64,000 nucleotides of DNA from Solidesulfovibrio magneticus RS-1 (lineage in GTDB: Bacteria; Desulfobacterota; Desulfovibrionia; Desulfovibrionales; Desulfovibrionaceae), in assembly GCF_000010665.1 (NCBI RefSeq), contig NC_012796.1, positions 682,001-746,000 on the forward strand, read 5' to 3'. Below the pieces are notes generated by a model, which saw only the letters and a program-made list of their open reading frames with translations, was not told where the DNA came from and made no database searches. The position numbers and the translations under genes were made by a program. Below are positions 33,189 through 41,882 of this stretch, in pieces (the first letter of the stretch is position 1; every line of letters starts with the position of its first letter).

Positions 33189-34526
33189 CTACCAGCCAAG
33201 GACGTAGTAGCGCAAGTAGATGTAGCCCATGGAGATGGCGATGGTCCCCAGCGTCACCGGCGCGCCGTACTTGAGGAAGCGGGCGAAGGTGATCTTGTGG
33301 CCGGCCTTTTCCGACAGCCCGACCACGATGACGTTGGCCGAGGCCCCGATGGCCGTGCCGTTGCCGCCAAGGCAAGCTCCCAGGGCCAGGGCCCACCAGA
33401 CCGGCAGCATGGTGGGGTGGGTGTAAAGCGCCGGACCGGTGAGGCCTGTTTCCGGGCCGAGGACCTTCTCGGCCAGCTCGGCCAGAAGCGGATTCATGGT
33501 GGCCACAAACGGGATATTGTCCACGATGGCCGAGGCGATGCCGGAAAACCAGACCATGACCATGGACAGCACAAACATGGAGTCCTTGGTGGGGTGGGTG
33601 AGCGCAATGACCTTCTGGGAAAACACCTCGATGAGCCCGGCTTTCACCGTGCCGCCGATGATGATGAAAAGGCCAATGAAGAAGAAAATGGTGGGCCACT
33701 CCACGTCCTCGAAGACCTTTTGCGGGTCCTCGCCGGAAATGAGCAGCAACGTCGAGGCCCCGAGCAGGGCGATGGTGGCCGGCTCGAAGCCGAGAAAGCC
33801 GTGGAGGGTGAAGCCCAAGATGGTCAGCCCAAGGATCAGGCCGGATTTCTTGAGAAGGGCCGGGTCACGAATGAGCGCGCCCTCGTCCATGGCCAGGATG
33901 CGGGCTTTCTGGGCCGCGCCCACATGCAGGCGTTGGCCGAAGACAAGTTTCCAGACGAACATCCAGGCGGCCATGACGATGATGATGGCCGGGGTGAGGT
34001 GGACGATGAAGTCCATGAAGTCCAGGCCGGCCTTGGAGGCGATCATGATGTTGGGCGGGTCGCCAATGAGCGTGGCCGTGCCGCCGATGTTGGAGGCCAG
34101 GGCCTCGGTGATGAGAAAGGGCACGGGGTCGATTTCCAATTCCTTGGCCACCAGCAGCGTCACCGGGGCCAGGAGCAGCACGGTGGTGACGTTGTCGAGG
34201 AAAGCCGAGGCCAGGGCCGTGACCACGGCCAGGATGGCCATGATGGCAAAGGGCTCGCCCCGGGCGATTTTGGCGGCGCGCACGGCCACATACTGGAACA
34301 CGCCCGTCTTGGTCATGATGTTGACCATGATCATCATGGAGATGAGCAGGAAAATGACGTTCCAGTCGACGCCGAGGTCGGCGTCGTGGAGGGCGTCGTG
34401 CTGGGTGAGCACCTTGGTCGCCAGGGTGAGCGCCGCGCCGAAAAGCGCCACCTTGGTCTTGTTGATCTTTTCCGAGACGATGACGGCATACGCGCCGACG
34501 AAGATGGCGGTGGCGATCCAGAACAT
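33189..34526 (-). CDS. NhaD/ArsB-type ion transporter (IT superfamily permease)
   Basis: A 445-residue inner-membrane permease with about 11 hydrophobic segments. Family motifs: ASAFLDNVTTVLLLAPVT, SNIGGTATLIGDPPNIMIAS (first hairpin), then SAIVDNIPFVATMNPLL and GGNGTAIGASANVIVVGLS in the second half, giving the two-fold pseudo-repeat typical of NhaD, ArsB and CitMHS proteins. The ion could be Na+/H+ or an anion; sequence alone does not decide. A CBS-domain gene lies 18 nt upstream on the same strand, suggesting nucleotide-linked control. GGAGG precedes ATG 34526. Confidence 0.88.
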   Translation of the reverse strand: MFWIATAIFVGAYAVIVSEKINKTKVALFGAALTLATKVLTQHDALHDADLGVDWNVIFLLISMMIMVNIMTKTGVFQYVAVRAAKIARGEPFAIMAILAVVTALASAFLDNVTTVLLLAPVTLLVAKELEIDPVPFLITEALASNIGGTATLIGDPPNIMIASKAGLDFMDFIVHLTPAIIIVMAAWMFVWKLVFGQRLHVGAAQKARILAMDEGALIRDPALLKKSGLILGLTILGFTLHGFLGFEPATIALLGASTLLLISGEDPQKVFEDVEWPTIFFFIGLFIIIGGTVKAGLIEVFSQKVIALTHPTKDSMFVLSMVMVWFSGIASAIVDNIPFVATMNPLLAELAEKVLGPETGLTGPALYTHPTMLPVWWALALGACLGGNGTAIGASANVIVVGLSEKAGHKITFARFLKYGAPVTLGTIAISMGYIYLRYYVLGW

Positions 34527-34544
34527 GGGCGGGCCTCCGGGATG

Positions 34545-34997
34545 CTACAGGCCGCAGGAACCGGCCAGGACCACGAGAATGGTGCGCCGGGTGACTTCGC
34601 CCACCACCCGGCCCATCGCGTCGACCACGGGCAGGACGTTGTGGCGGCCTTCGGCGAAATAGGCCTCGGCAGCGAACACCGTGTCGTCCGGGGACACGGT
34701 GACGACCTCGGCGGTCATGACGTCGCCGGCGGTCTTGTCGCGGCAGGCGGCGGCAAAGCCGTCGCGCAGCACGGCGGCGTCCTCGGGCAGGGCCCGGGCC
34801 AACCCCGAATCCACGTAAAAGGGCAGAGCGGCCCGCAGCAGGTCGTAGCAGCTGACCACGCCAAGCAGCCGGTCGGCTTCGTCCACAACATACACGAGCC
34901 GGGAATCGCGACGGCGATGGGCGGCGACCAGGTCGCCAAAGGGGGTGTCGCGGCGTGCCCGGGAGAGGTTGGTTCGCATCAGTTCGCGCAGACGCAT
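34545..34997 (-). CDS. Stand-alone CBS-pair protein
   Basis: A 150-residue protein consisting of two CBS motifs (about 5-65: VYVVDEADRLLGVVSCYDLLRA; about 85-145: VLPVVDAMGRVVGEVTRRTIL). CBS pairs bind AMP/ATP or similar ligands. It is 18 nt upstream of the permease gene, so it probably senses energy state for that transporter (inference from context). AAGGAG precedes ATG 34997. Confidence 0.88.
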   Translation of the reverse strand: MRLRELMRTNLSRARRDTPFGDLVAAHRRRDSRLVYVVDEADRLLGVVSCYDLLRAALPFYVDSGLARALPEDAAVLRDGFAAACRDKTAGDVMTAEVVTVSPDDTVFAAEAYFAEGRHNVLPVVDAMGRVVGEVTRRTILVVLAGSCGL

Positions 34998-35067
34998 GGC
35001 GGCTCCTTGGTGTCCGGCCGAAACGGCCCGGACAGCCTTGGGGGATGCTCCCGATTAGCGAAAATTG

Positions 35068-36057
35068 TCAAGGCCGGGCCAGAACTTCGGGGTTGAGGCA
35101 GGTGGGCGGCGTGGTTCCTTCCAGCATGGCGATGAGATTTTGGGCGGCCAGCACGGCCATGCCCTCGCGGGCTTCCGTGGTTGCCGAGCCGATATGCGGC
35201 GTGATGACGACGTTTGGCAGCGCGGCCAGCCCTTCGGCCAGGCGCGGTTCGAATTCGTAGACGTCCAGGCCCGCCCCGGCGATGCGGCCTTCCCGCAGGG
35301 CCACGACCAGGGCGGCCTCGTCGATGATGGGGCCGCGTCCGGTGTTGACCAGGAGGGCGGTGGGCTTCATGCGGGCAAAAGCGGCGGCATTGAAGGCGTG
35401 GCGGGTGGTGTCGGTCAGGGGCGCGGTGATGCTCACGACGTCGGCGGCAGCCAGAAACGCCTCGAAGGGCAGGGAGGCGGCCCCGAATTCGGCCACCAGC
35501 GCCGGGTTGGGTTTGCGCCCGCCGCAGGTGATGATCTTCATGTCAAACCCGCGCGACAACCGGGCCACGGCCAGACCGATGCGCCCCGGGCCGTAAATGC
35601 CAAGGGTCTTGCCGGCCAGCTGCGTGCCGATGAATTGCAGCGGCCCCCAGCCCGACCACTGGCCCGAACGCAGCACCGCGTCCGAGGCCACGATGTGGCG
35701 GGCCGTGGCCAGGATCAGGGCAAAGGCCAGCTCGGCCGTGGCCTGGGTCAGCACGTCCGGGGTGTTGGACACGGGCAGGCCCCGGCGGGTGGCCTCGGGC
35801 ACGTCGATGTTGTCGTAGCCCACGGCGTAGTTGGCGTAGCCCCGAAGCTTGGGGCAGGCGTCGAAAAAGCCGGCGTCGATGCGGTCGGTCAAAAGCCCGA
35901 TGACGCCGTCGGCGTCCTTGGCCTGGGCCAGCAGTTCGTCGCGGGTCAAGGGCCGGTCCTCGGGGTTGACCCAGACGGTGGCGCGCTCGCGCAAAAGGGC
36001 CAGCCCGGCCTCGGGAATGGCCCGGGTGACGACGACATGGGGCAGGGGCTTGGTCAT
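35068..36057 (-). CDS. D-isomer-specific 2-hydroxyacid dehydrogenase (glyoxylate/hydroxypyruvate reductase-like)
   Basis: A 329-residue NAD(P)-dependent enzyme reducing 2-oxoacids. The nucleotide-binding loop GIYGPGRIGLAVA fits GxGxxG. Catalytic residues lie in NTGRGPIIDE (Arg), LDVYEFEP (Glu) and TPHIGSAT (His). The substrate loop NYAVGYDNIDV is as in glyoxylate reductases. ATG 36057 has CAAGGAG just upstream; the open frame continues to 36240 without features. The exact substrate is not set. It is divergent from the beta-helix gene. Confidence 0.92.
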   Translation of the reverse strand: MTKPLPHVVVTRAIPEAGLALLRERATVWVNPEDRPLTRDELLAQAKDADGVIGLLTDRIDAGFFDACPKLRGYANYAVGYDNIDVPEATRRGLPVSNTPDVLTQATAELAFALILATARHIVASDAVLRSGQWSGWGPLQFIGTQLAGKTLGIYGPGRIGLAVARLSRGFDMKIITCGGRKPNPALVAEFGAASLPFEAFLAAADVVSITAPLTDTTRHAFNAAAFARMKPTALLVNTGRGPIIDEAALVVALREGRIAGAGLDVYEFEPRLAEGLAALPNVVITPHIGSATTEAREGMAVLAAQNLIAMLEGTTPPTCLNPEVLARP

Positions 36058-36229
36058 GGCGAACTCCTTGGGCGCGGCCGGGCGCGGGATGTTCGGGGAA
36101 AGTTTGCTGATGCTTCCGGCCTTGTCAACGCGGGGCTTGTCGTAACGTGTCGCGGTCGGGCAAGGGGCTTGTCGGTTGGGCGGGAACGTGTCATTTGTTT
36201 GCCTATATGGACAATCCAAGGAGTGCCCC

Positions 36230-38137
36230 ATGACCACCATCTACGCCACCTGCCGGGGCGACCGGCGTTTCTACGACGGTGAGCTGCGCGACACCCTGAC
36301 CCTGGCTGACGCCGTGGCCGCGGCCCGGCCCGGGGATGTGGTGCAGCTGTTGCCCGGAGCTTTTTTTCCGCCCACCCGGATCGACCCGGGCAATCGGGCC
36401 CTGGGCGAGGCCTTCCCGGTGGAAATACGGGGCTTTGCCGGCAGCGAGGATGCGCCGCTGACCATCCGGGGCTTTGGACCGACCACGGCTTTTTACGGCG
36501 AGGGCAAGGCCGAAATCGCCGACGCCCGGTTGCCCACGGCCGACCAGTTCGCCTTTTTCAAGCTCTTTGACAGCCAGTGGGTGGTGTTCGAGAACTTCGA
36601 CGTGGCCGGCTGCTGGCCGTGTTTTCTGTTCATGGAACACAGCCGCTACGTTACCGTGCGCAACGTCCGGGTTTTCGACGGCCGCTACGTGGTCTTTGCC
36701 CGGGGCGAGCGCAGCCACCACATCCTTATCGAAGGCTGCCGCTGGCGGCAGGACCCCACCGGGGCGCTGTGGCGCGACATCACCTGGGAAGCGGTCAAAC
36801 GCGAGGACGAGACCGGCTATTACTACTACAACGGCGGCTTTTTCGGCTCGGTGGACATCTCCGGGAGCCTGGTTTTTCGCGAGAACACCCTGTGCACAGC
36901 CTTCAACGGCCTGCGTCTCAAGGCCAGCGCCAGCAAGGGCAACCGGCTCAACCACAATGTGGAGATCACCGGCAACCGCTTCCATCGGCTGCGCGACAAT
37001 CCGGTGGAACCCGAACGCACGGCCGTCAACTGGTATGTCCGGGGAAACCGCATCGTCAATGCCCACGCCTGGTTTTCCATGGACAACGTGGCCGGCGGCT
37101 TCTGGTACTACTGCGGCAACACCGGCTATTTCAACGACAAGCCGGGCCTGCCCGAGGGCGACAACACCGGCGGCGCGGTCTACAAGTACGACGTCGAGGG
37201 CGGGATGCCGGACCGGCCGGTGCTGGCCGCGTTTAACACCTATTTCCTGCGGGCCAACCTCATCAAGGAAGGCCGCACCAGGAACCTGCGCCATGTCGAC
37301 AACGTGGTGCTCTTTTGCACCCCGGCCGATCTTCGCGGTTACGATCCCGACCCGCCGTGCCCGTTTCCGGCCTCGTGCCCCGACCCGTGCGCCCCGTCGC
37401 CCCTGACCGCCGATCCCGAAAGTTTCGGCTGCGTGCCGCCGCTGGCCGAACCCGGGCCGTCGTTCGTGGCTTCGTCCGAGTTTCTGGACGATCCGGCCGG
37501 CGACCGTATCGTCTTTGACGGCGACCTGACCAACCGTCCCTGGCCGGCGGGGTTCGCTCCGGCCGGGTTCGAGGCGGACGGCCGCGTGGAGCCTGCGCTG
37601 CATTTTCGCGCCCCCTTTGCCGGCGATCTGCGGCTTTCCGGGCCGTCCCTGCCGGCCGTGCCCGTGCGCCTTGCCGCCGGGACCGACTGGGCCGGGGACT
37701 ACGACTGGCAAAGCCCGGCCCTGGCCGTGGCCGGCGCGGCCCAGCCGGCCGGCGCGCCGGCCCCGTGTCCGCCTTTTGTCTTCTGTATGCCGGCCAACCC
37801 GGCCCCGGGCTATGACGAGGCCCCCCGGCCCGTGGATCTGTCTTTCGAGGCCGGCCGGCTGGTGGTCCACTGTTCCCGGCCCCTGGCCGCCGGGACCTGT
37901 CAGGCGCTGGTGCGCGACCGCCGGGGGGAGGTCGTGGAGGTCGCCGGCCGGACCGAGGGCACGCGGCTTTTTCTCACCATCCCGGGACCTTGGCGGCGCA
38001 AGGCGGCCCAGGTGGTCCTGCCGGCCGATCTGACGGGCGCGGACGGGCAACGGGTCAGTTTGTGGGGAAATGATCCCCGGGTGACGATTTCATCAAAAAT
38101 TCACTTTACAACGGCGACGGAAGGCTTAACTGTATGA
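36230..38137 (+). CDS. Right-handed parallel beta-helix protein
   Basis: A 635-residue protein. Residues about 20-330 show the repeating short-strand/Asn pattern of parallel beta-helices (AAARPGDVVQLLPG, WVVFENFDVAGC, YVTVRNVRVFDG, HILIEGCRW, VEITGNRFHRL, WYVRGNRIVNA), as in polysaccharide lyases and tailspikes. The C-terminal ~240 residues are Pro/Cys-rich and form a separate region. No signal peptide is visible at ATG 36230, which is fixed by CAAGGAG upstream. The catalytic specificity is unknown. Confidence 0.78.
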   Translation: MTTIYATCRGDRRFYDGELRDTLTLADAVAAARPGDVVQLLPGAFFPPTRIDPGNRALGEAFPVEIRGFAGSEDAPLTIRGFGPTTAFYGEGKAEIADARLPTADQFAFFKLFDSQWVVFENFDVAGCWPCFLFMEHSRYVTVRNVRVFDGRYVVFARGERSHHILIEGCRWRQDPTGALWRDITWEAVKREDETGYYYYNGGFFGSVDISGSLVFRENTLCTAFNGLRLKASASKGNRLNHNVEITGNRFHRLRDNPVEPERTAVNWYVRGNRIVNAHAWFSMDNVAGGFWYYCGNTGYFNDKPGLPEGDNTGGAVYKYDVEGGMPDRPVLAAFNTYFLRANLIKEGRTRNLRHVDNVVLFCTPADLRGYDPDPPCPFPASCPDPCAPSPLTADPESFGCVPPLAEPGPSFVASSEFLDDPAGDRIVFDGDLTNRPWPAGFAPAGFEADGRVEPALHFRAPFAGDLRLSGPSLPAVPVRLAAGTDWAGDYDWQSPALAVAGAAQPAGAPAPCPPFVFCMPANPAPGYDEAPRPVDLSFEAGRLVVHCSRPLAAGTCQALVRDRRGEVVEVAGRTEGTRLFLTIPGPWRRKAAQVVLPADLTGADGQRVSLWGNDPRVTISSKIHFTTATEGLTV

Positions 38138-38808
38138 TCAACGGCAACCTCGAAAGAGGTCAATCCCTAGCAGGAGGAAGCCCCGTCACGAATGCCGTAT
38201 CCCATACCCGGCGAGTCGAGTCGCCCCAGTAGGAAGGCGGGAACGGGCAGCAAACCGGACCGCCAGAATGCAAAGGACAGCTCCGATTGCGTTGATGGAT
38301 AGTCGGCGTCGCGGCGGACGAGAATGGCCGCACAGACCCCGCTGGCTTCCCGGGAATGACAAGAACGTGACAACGCGCGAAAGCGCAAGATGGAGGTTGA
38401 CTCCGATGGGCCAGAAGTGAACATATCCGGCGAATGGAGTCGCCCTGTCGGCCCGGCTGCCTGAGGGCCGGAAAGCGAAAGGATTTGCCCGATCGCTACG
38501 TGACCCCGCCAGCGGCAGGTAGCCCCCTCGGGGGAGGAGGCCGCCGCATTGGGGAAAAGGTCCTGGAATTTCGGAAACACGCAAAGAAGATTTGCGCGAG
38601 CGTCGCGCCAAACCATCATGAACCCACTCCCGGCGAGATGACTCGCCGCGAAGTCGGGGACCGGAGGTTCTCTCCGGATCCCGCCGGGCGGGGGGAACCG
38701 CCTTCCCGCCGGGTGCTTCGGGCACGGATCGGCCGCAATAGCCGAAAAAATCCGATGCCGCGACGATTGGGAAACTGGTTTCGGCAATATACGAACAAGA
38801 CCACTAGC
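38138..38808. repeat. Gene-free stretch with three related palindromes
   Basis: Three copies of a CCGGCGA-(4 to 6 nt)-TCGCC palindrome lie at 38208-38226, 38427-38445 and 38630-38648, spaced about 219 and 203 bp. The open frames on both strands lack Shine-Dalgarno signals and family-like sequence. The stretch ends in a strong terminator next to htpX. It could be a cluster of REP-like elements or an untranslated RNA. It does not match RNase P, tmRNA or 6S landmarks that I know. Confidence 0.5.
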
Positions 38809-38850
38809 GACCTCGCCTGGCCCCGACGGACCGGGCGAGGTCTTATTTTT
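38809..38850 (+). terminator. Strong terminator immediately upstream of htpX
   Basis: GACCTCGCC pairs with GGCGAGGTC, followed by TTATTTTTAT. It lies 23 nt before the htpX start codon and so ends a transcript from the 38.1-38.8 kb stretch or acts as an attenuator in the htpX leader. Confidence 0.85.
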
Positions 38851-38872
38851 ATCCTTGGAGGATCGCCGCATC

Positions 38873-39730
38873 ATGACGAGCCAGATCAAGACCGCCTTGC
38901 TGCTTGGACTGCTTACCGCGCTCATTCTCATCGTCGGCCAGGCCATGGGAGGCCGCACCGGCCTGGTCATCGCCTTTGGCATGGCCCTGGTCATGAACGT
39001 CGGCAGCTACTGGTTTTCCGACAAGATCGTGCTGGCCATGTACGGCGCGCGCGAACTGTCCCCGGCCGACGCCCCGGGTCTGCACGCCATGGTCGAGGAG
39101 CTGGCCCGAAACGGCGGCATCCCCAAGCCCCGGGTGATGATCATCGCCCAGGAGGCCCCCAACGCCTTTGCCACGGGCCGCGATCCCGCCCACGGCGTGG
39201 TGGCCGTCACCGAAGGCATCCTGCGCCTGCTCTCGCCCGAGGAGCTGCGCGGCGTCATCGCCCATGAGCTGGGCCACATCAAAAACCGCGACATCCTCGT
39301 GCAGTCCATCGCCGCCGTGCTCGGTGGGGCCATCGTCATGATGGCCAACATGCTGCAATGGGGCGCTATTTTTGGCCTTGGCCGCAGCAGTGATGATGAA
39401 GAAGGCGGCGGCTCCGGGGTGGTCGGCAGCCTGCTCATGGCGATCTTGGCCCCCATCGCGGCCTCGCTTATTCAGATGGCCATTTCCCGCTCCCGGGAAT
39501 ACCTGGCCGACGCCACCGGCGCGCAGCTCTCCGGCACGCCCCTGGCCCTGGCCGGGGCCCTGGGCAAGCTCGACGCCTATTCCCGCCAGATTCCCATGAA
39601 CGCCAATCCGGCCACGGAAAACATGTTCATCGTCAATCCCTTTGCCGGCATGTCCATGGCTTCGCTTTTTTCCACCCACCCGCCCACCGAGGACCGCATT
39701 CGCCGGCTGCGCGACATGGCCGGGCGCTAG
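38873..39730 (+). CDS. htpX: HtpX-family membrane zinc metalloprotease
   Basis: A 285-residue inner-membrane protease of normal length, acting in membrane-protein quality control. Two N-terminal membrane helices ([34 protein letters not shown]), the M48 zinc motif [12 protein letters not shown], further membrane segments around [11 protein letters not shown] and [14 protein letters not shown], and the distal glutamate in [11 protein letters not shown]. It ends [13 protein letters not shown], typical for HtpX. CTTGGAGG precedes ATG 38873. The terminator just upstream suggests that its own promoter or read-through controls it. Confidence 0.95.
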   Translation: MTSQIKTALLLGLLTALILIVGQAMGGRTGLVIAFGMALVMNVGSYWFSDKIVLAMYGARELSPADAPGLHAMVEELARNGGIPKPRVMIIAQEAPNAFATGRDPAHGVVAVTEGILRLLSPEELRGVIAHELGHIKNRDILVQSIAAVLGGAIVMMANMLQWGAIFGLGRSSDDEEGGGSGVVGSLLMAILAPIAASLIQMAISRSREYLADATGAQLSGTPLALAGALGKLDAYSRQIPMNANPATENMFIVNPFAGMSMASLFSTHPPTEDRIRRLRDMAGR

Positions 39731-39757
39731 GTTTTTTCTTCGACCCAACGGCAAACG

Positions 39758-39783
39758 AACGGGGCGCGGCGACGCGCCCCGTT
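39758..39783 (+). terminator. Terminator after htpX
   Basis: AACGGGGCGCG-GCGA-CGCGCCCCGTT is a perfect 11-bp stem, followed by a short T-rich tail. Confidence 0.75.
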
Positions 39784-39861
39784 TGCAATTGCACCGCCGC
39801 AACGGCCTGGGCGTTTTTCAACGTTTGGGGCGGCCGAGCATTCTTGAGACGCGAGAGGAAG

Positions 39862-40398
39862 ATGTCCAGAAAGCCTTGTTTTCGCGCAGCTGATAGCCGT
39901 GATGCGGCGCGCTGCCACGAGATAGAGCAATCCGCTTACGAAGGGGCGGAAGCCGCCACCCTGGAAAAGATCGCCCTGCGCATCGACCTCTACCCTGAGG
40001 GCTTTGTCGTCATGGAGATCGACGGACAGGTCGCCGGCTTCATCAACAGCGGCTGCGCCCGGAAAGTGGTCATGTCCGACGAGGCGTTCAAGGAACTCGT
40101 CGGCCACGATCCGGACGCGCCTAACGTGGTGATCCTGTCGGTGGTGATCGATCCCGCCATGCAGGGCAGGGGATACGCGAGGCTGATGATGGAGGAATTT
40201 GTGGAGCGCATGGCGCGGATGGGCAAGGCGACCATTCATCTCATGTGCAAGGAACGCCACGTGGGTCTCTACGCGAAATTCGGATTCCAATACGACAAAC
40301 CATCGGCCTCGGATCACGGCGGTATGTCCTGGCATGAAATGGTCAGGCGGTTGGATGCGCCAGCTTTGTCGGCCACGCCCCATGGGGACGGGGCATGA
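39862..40398 (+). CDS. GNAT-family N-acetyltransferase
   Basis: A 178-residue acetyl-CoA-dependent acyltransferase of GNAT type. Features: FRAADSRDAARCHEIEQSAY at the N-terminus, VVMEIDGQVAGFIN, VILSVVIDPAMQGRGYARLMM with the CoA-binding Q/R-x-x-G-x-G/A pattern, and HVGLYAKFGFQY. The pattern resembles arylalkylamine-type acetyltransferases. ATG 39862 is chosen; GAGAGGAAG lies directly before it, and an in-frame TTG at 39844 is less likely. The substrate is unknown. Confidence 0.85.
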   Translation: MSRKPCFRAADSRDAARCHEIEQSAYEGAEAATLEKIALRIDLYPEGFVVMEIDGQVAGFINSGCARKVVMSDEAFKELVGHDPDAPNVVILSVVIDPAMQGRGYARLMMEEFVERMARMGKATIHLMCKERHVGLYAKFGFQYDKPSASDHGGMSWHEMVRRLDAPALSATPHGDGA

Positions 40399-40500
40399 CG
40401 GGCCTTGCTATTGGGCTGGCTATTTCCCCGCCCCCGCAGTAATTTCCCCCCGTCGCCGGACCGGCTCGCCTCCATTTACCGCCGCCGGCAAGGGGTCTCC

Positions 40501-40896
40501 ATGCTCGAATCCAAGGCTTTTCAGCGCACCGCCATGGCCGTGTGGCTTTTTTCCGTGGCCTCGGTGTGCTACCTCTCCCTGCTGCCGGCCATCGAACTGC
40601 CGGTCAAATTCTGGAACGCCGACAAGGTCTACCACCTCATCGGCTACGGCTGGCTCGGCTTCTTGCCCCTTTTCGCCTTCGCCCGGGGCGGGACGGCCCG
40701 AAACGCCGCCTACCTGATGATTCCCCTGGGCGCTCTCCTCGAATGGGGCCAGTCCTTCGTGCCCGGCCGGGCCTCCAGCATGATGGACGCCGTGGCCAAC
40801 GCCGTGGGCGTCTTTATCGGCATCTGGCTGGCCGAAACCCTCATGGCCCGCTGCCGTGGCTGCAAAGGCCTTGGCGGGGATGTTGAGCGGATGTAA
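40501..40896 (+). CDS. VanZ-like membrane protein
   Basis: A 131-residue protein with four hydrophobic helices. Motifs of the VanZ-like family: the N-terminal helix with YLSLLPAIELP, DKVYHLIGYGWLGFL, LEWGQSFVPGRASSMMDAVANAVGVFIG. VanZ itself gives low-level teicoplanin resistance by an unknown route; most family members have no known role. ATG 40501 has AAGGGG upstream. A family B repeat follows directly. Confidence 0.82.
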   Translation: MLESKAFQRTAMAVWLFSVASVCYLSLLPAIELPVKFWNADKVYHLIGYGWLGFLPLFAFARGGTARNAAYLMIPLGALLEWGQSFVPGRASSMMDAVANAVGVFIGIWLAETLMARCRGCKGLGGDVERM

Positions 40897-40909
40897 GAAG
40901 GGAAGATGC

Positions 40910-40980
40910 CTCCGGCGGCCAGGAGAGGCTCTGCCTCTCCTGGACCTCTCCGCTGGGGGCCTGAGGCCCCCAGCCCCCCC
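40910..40980 (+). repeat. Dispersed intergenic palindromic repeat, family B, copy 3 with insert
   Basis: The GATGCCTCCGGCGG head and the GGGGGCCTGAGGCCCCC palindrome are separated by a ~35-nt insert that itself holds a hairpin, AGGAGAGGCTCTGCCTCTCCT-like (40921-40941). Copies 1 and 2 lack the insert. Confidence 0.75.
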
Positions 40981-41300
40981 CAACGAGGTAACGGGGCGCA
41001 CGTCCCTGTTGTATTTCCCAGGCTCCTGCCGCCTGATGGCCGGCCCCAGTCCCGTCATTGGCGTCGTCTTCCCCGCTATTTGCCGTTTTTCGTGAGTCCG
41101 TCTCCTGCCCCGCACACTTGCTCGCCCGCAATCCCTCGCCTTCCCGCGCCGCTCGCCCGGCCCGACGTTTTTGCCGCCATGCCGGCTTCCTGATGGCTTC
41201 GATTAGTTTTATGAATGTTCCATGTTTTTGCACCCTTCGCATTGTCATAATCCCCTGGTCGCGGTAGGGTATCCCAAACCTTTTATCAGGAGAGGGGACC
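40981..41300. other. Intergenic region upstream of nrfHA
   Basis: No gene is seen. The last ~80 bases are more A+T-rich and probably hold the nrfH promoter, but no convincing -35/-10 or HcpR/FNR-type palindrome could be identified by eye. Confidence 0.5.
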
Positions 41301-41762
41301 ATGGGACATGCCGGCAAAGGGGGCGTGCGGCTCCTTGTCGTGGCGGGGCTTGTGGTCGTTGGCGTGGGACTGTTCCTGGCCCTTGGCCCGCCGGGGCTCT
41401 TGGCCAAGTCCGAAACGCCCGACTTTTGCGCTTCCTGCCACGTCATGGAGTCGCAGTACGAGGCCTGGTTCCACCACGGAGCGCACAAACGCATCCGTTG
41501 CGTGGACTGCCATCTGCCCAACGACAACACGGCCAGCCACTATCTGTGGAAAAGCATCGACGGAATGAAGGACGTGGTCGTCTTCCATTCCGGCCGGGTG
41601 CCCGACGACATCCGGATCTCGGCCCACGGCAAGGAAGTGGTGCAGGCCAACTGCATCCGCTGCCACGAAACGGCCGTGGAAATGATCGACCAGAAGCGCT
41701 GGTGCTGGGACTGCCACCGCCGGACCATGCACCGGCATGTGGGCGTGCCGTTTACGCGCTAA
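41301..41762 (+). CDS. nrfH: Cytochrome c nitrite reductase small subunit
   Basis: A 153-residue NapC/NirT-family tetrahaem quinol dehydrogenase anchored by one N-terminal helix (LLVVAGLVVVGVGLFLAL). Four CxxCH sites: CASCH, CVDCH, CIRCH and CWDCH. It passes electrons from menaquinol to NrfA on the periplasmic side. TCAGGAGAGGGG precedes ATG 41301. nrfA follows 120 nt downstream, the gene order known from Desulfovibrio. Confidence 0.96.
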   Translation: MGHAGKGGVRLLVVAGLVVVGVGLFLALGPPGLLAKSETPDFCASCHVMESQYEAWFHHGAHKRIRCVDCHLPNDNTASHYLWKSIDGMKDVVVFHSGRVPDDIRISAHGKEVVQANCIRCHETAVEMIDQKRWCWDCHRRTMHRHVGVPFTR

Positions 41763-41882
41763 GCGCGCGTTCAAACGGCGCAGGCGAATACGGCATGACG
41801 GCGGACCGTCGCGGCAAGACGCCTATCCCTTGCCGGGACAATGCCAACAACAACCGAGTCCACCAAAAAGAGGGAAGCGCAT

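Noticed and set aside
33078-35096. 672-codon open frame on the plus strand
   Set aside because: It lies opposite the NhaD-type permease and CBS genes; composition (His/Asp/Gly-rich) and lack of motifs mark it as an antisense shadow.
38138-38850. RNase P RNA, tmRNA or 6S RNA
   Set aside because: The expected landmarks (GAGGAAAGTCCGGGC-like core, tRNA-like CCA end, long bubble flanked by closing stem) are absent.
38167-38994. 275-codon minus-strand open frame in the palindrome region
   Set aside because: No Shine-Dalgarno; it overlaps the start of htpX and contains the three palindromes translated as similar short peptides, which points to repeats rather than a gene.
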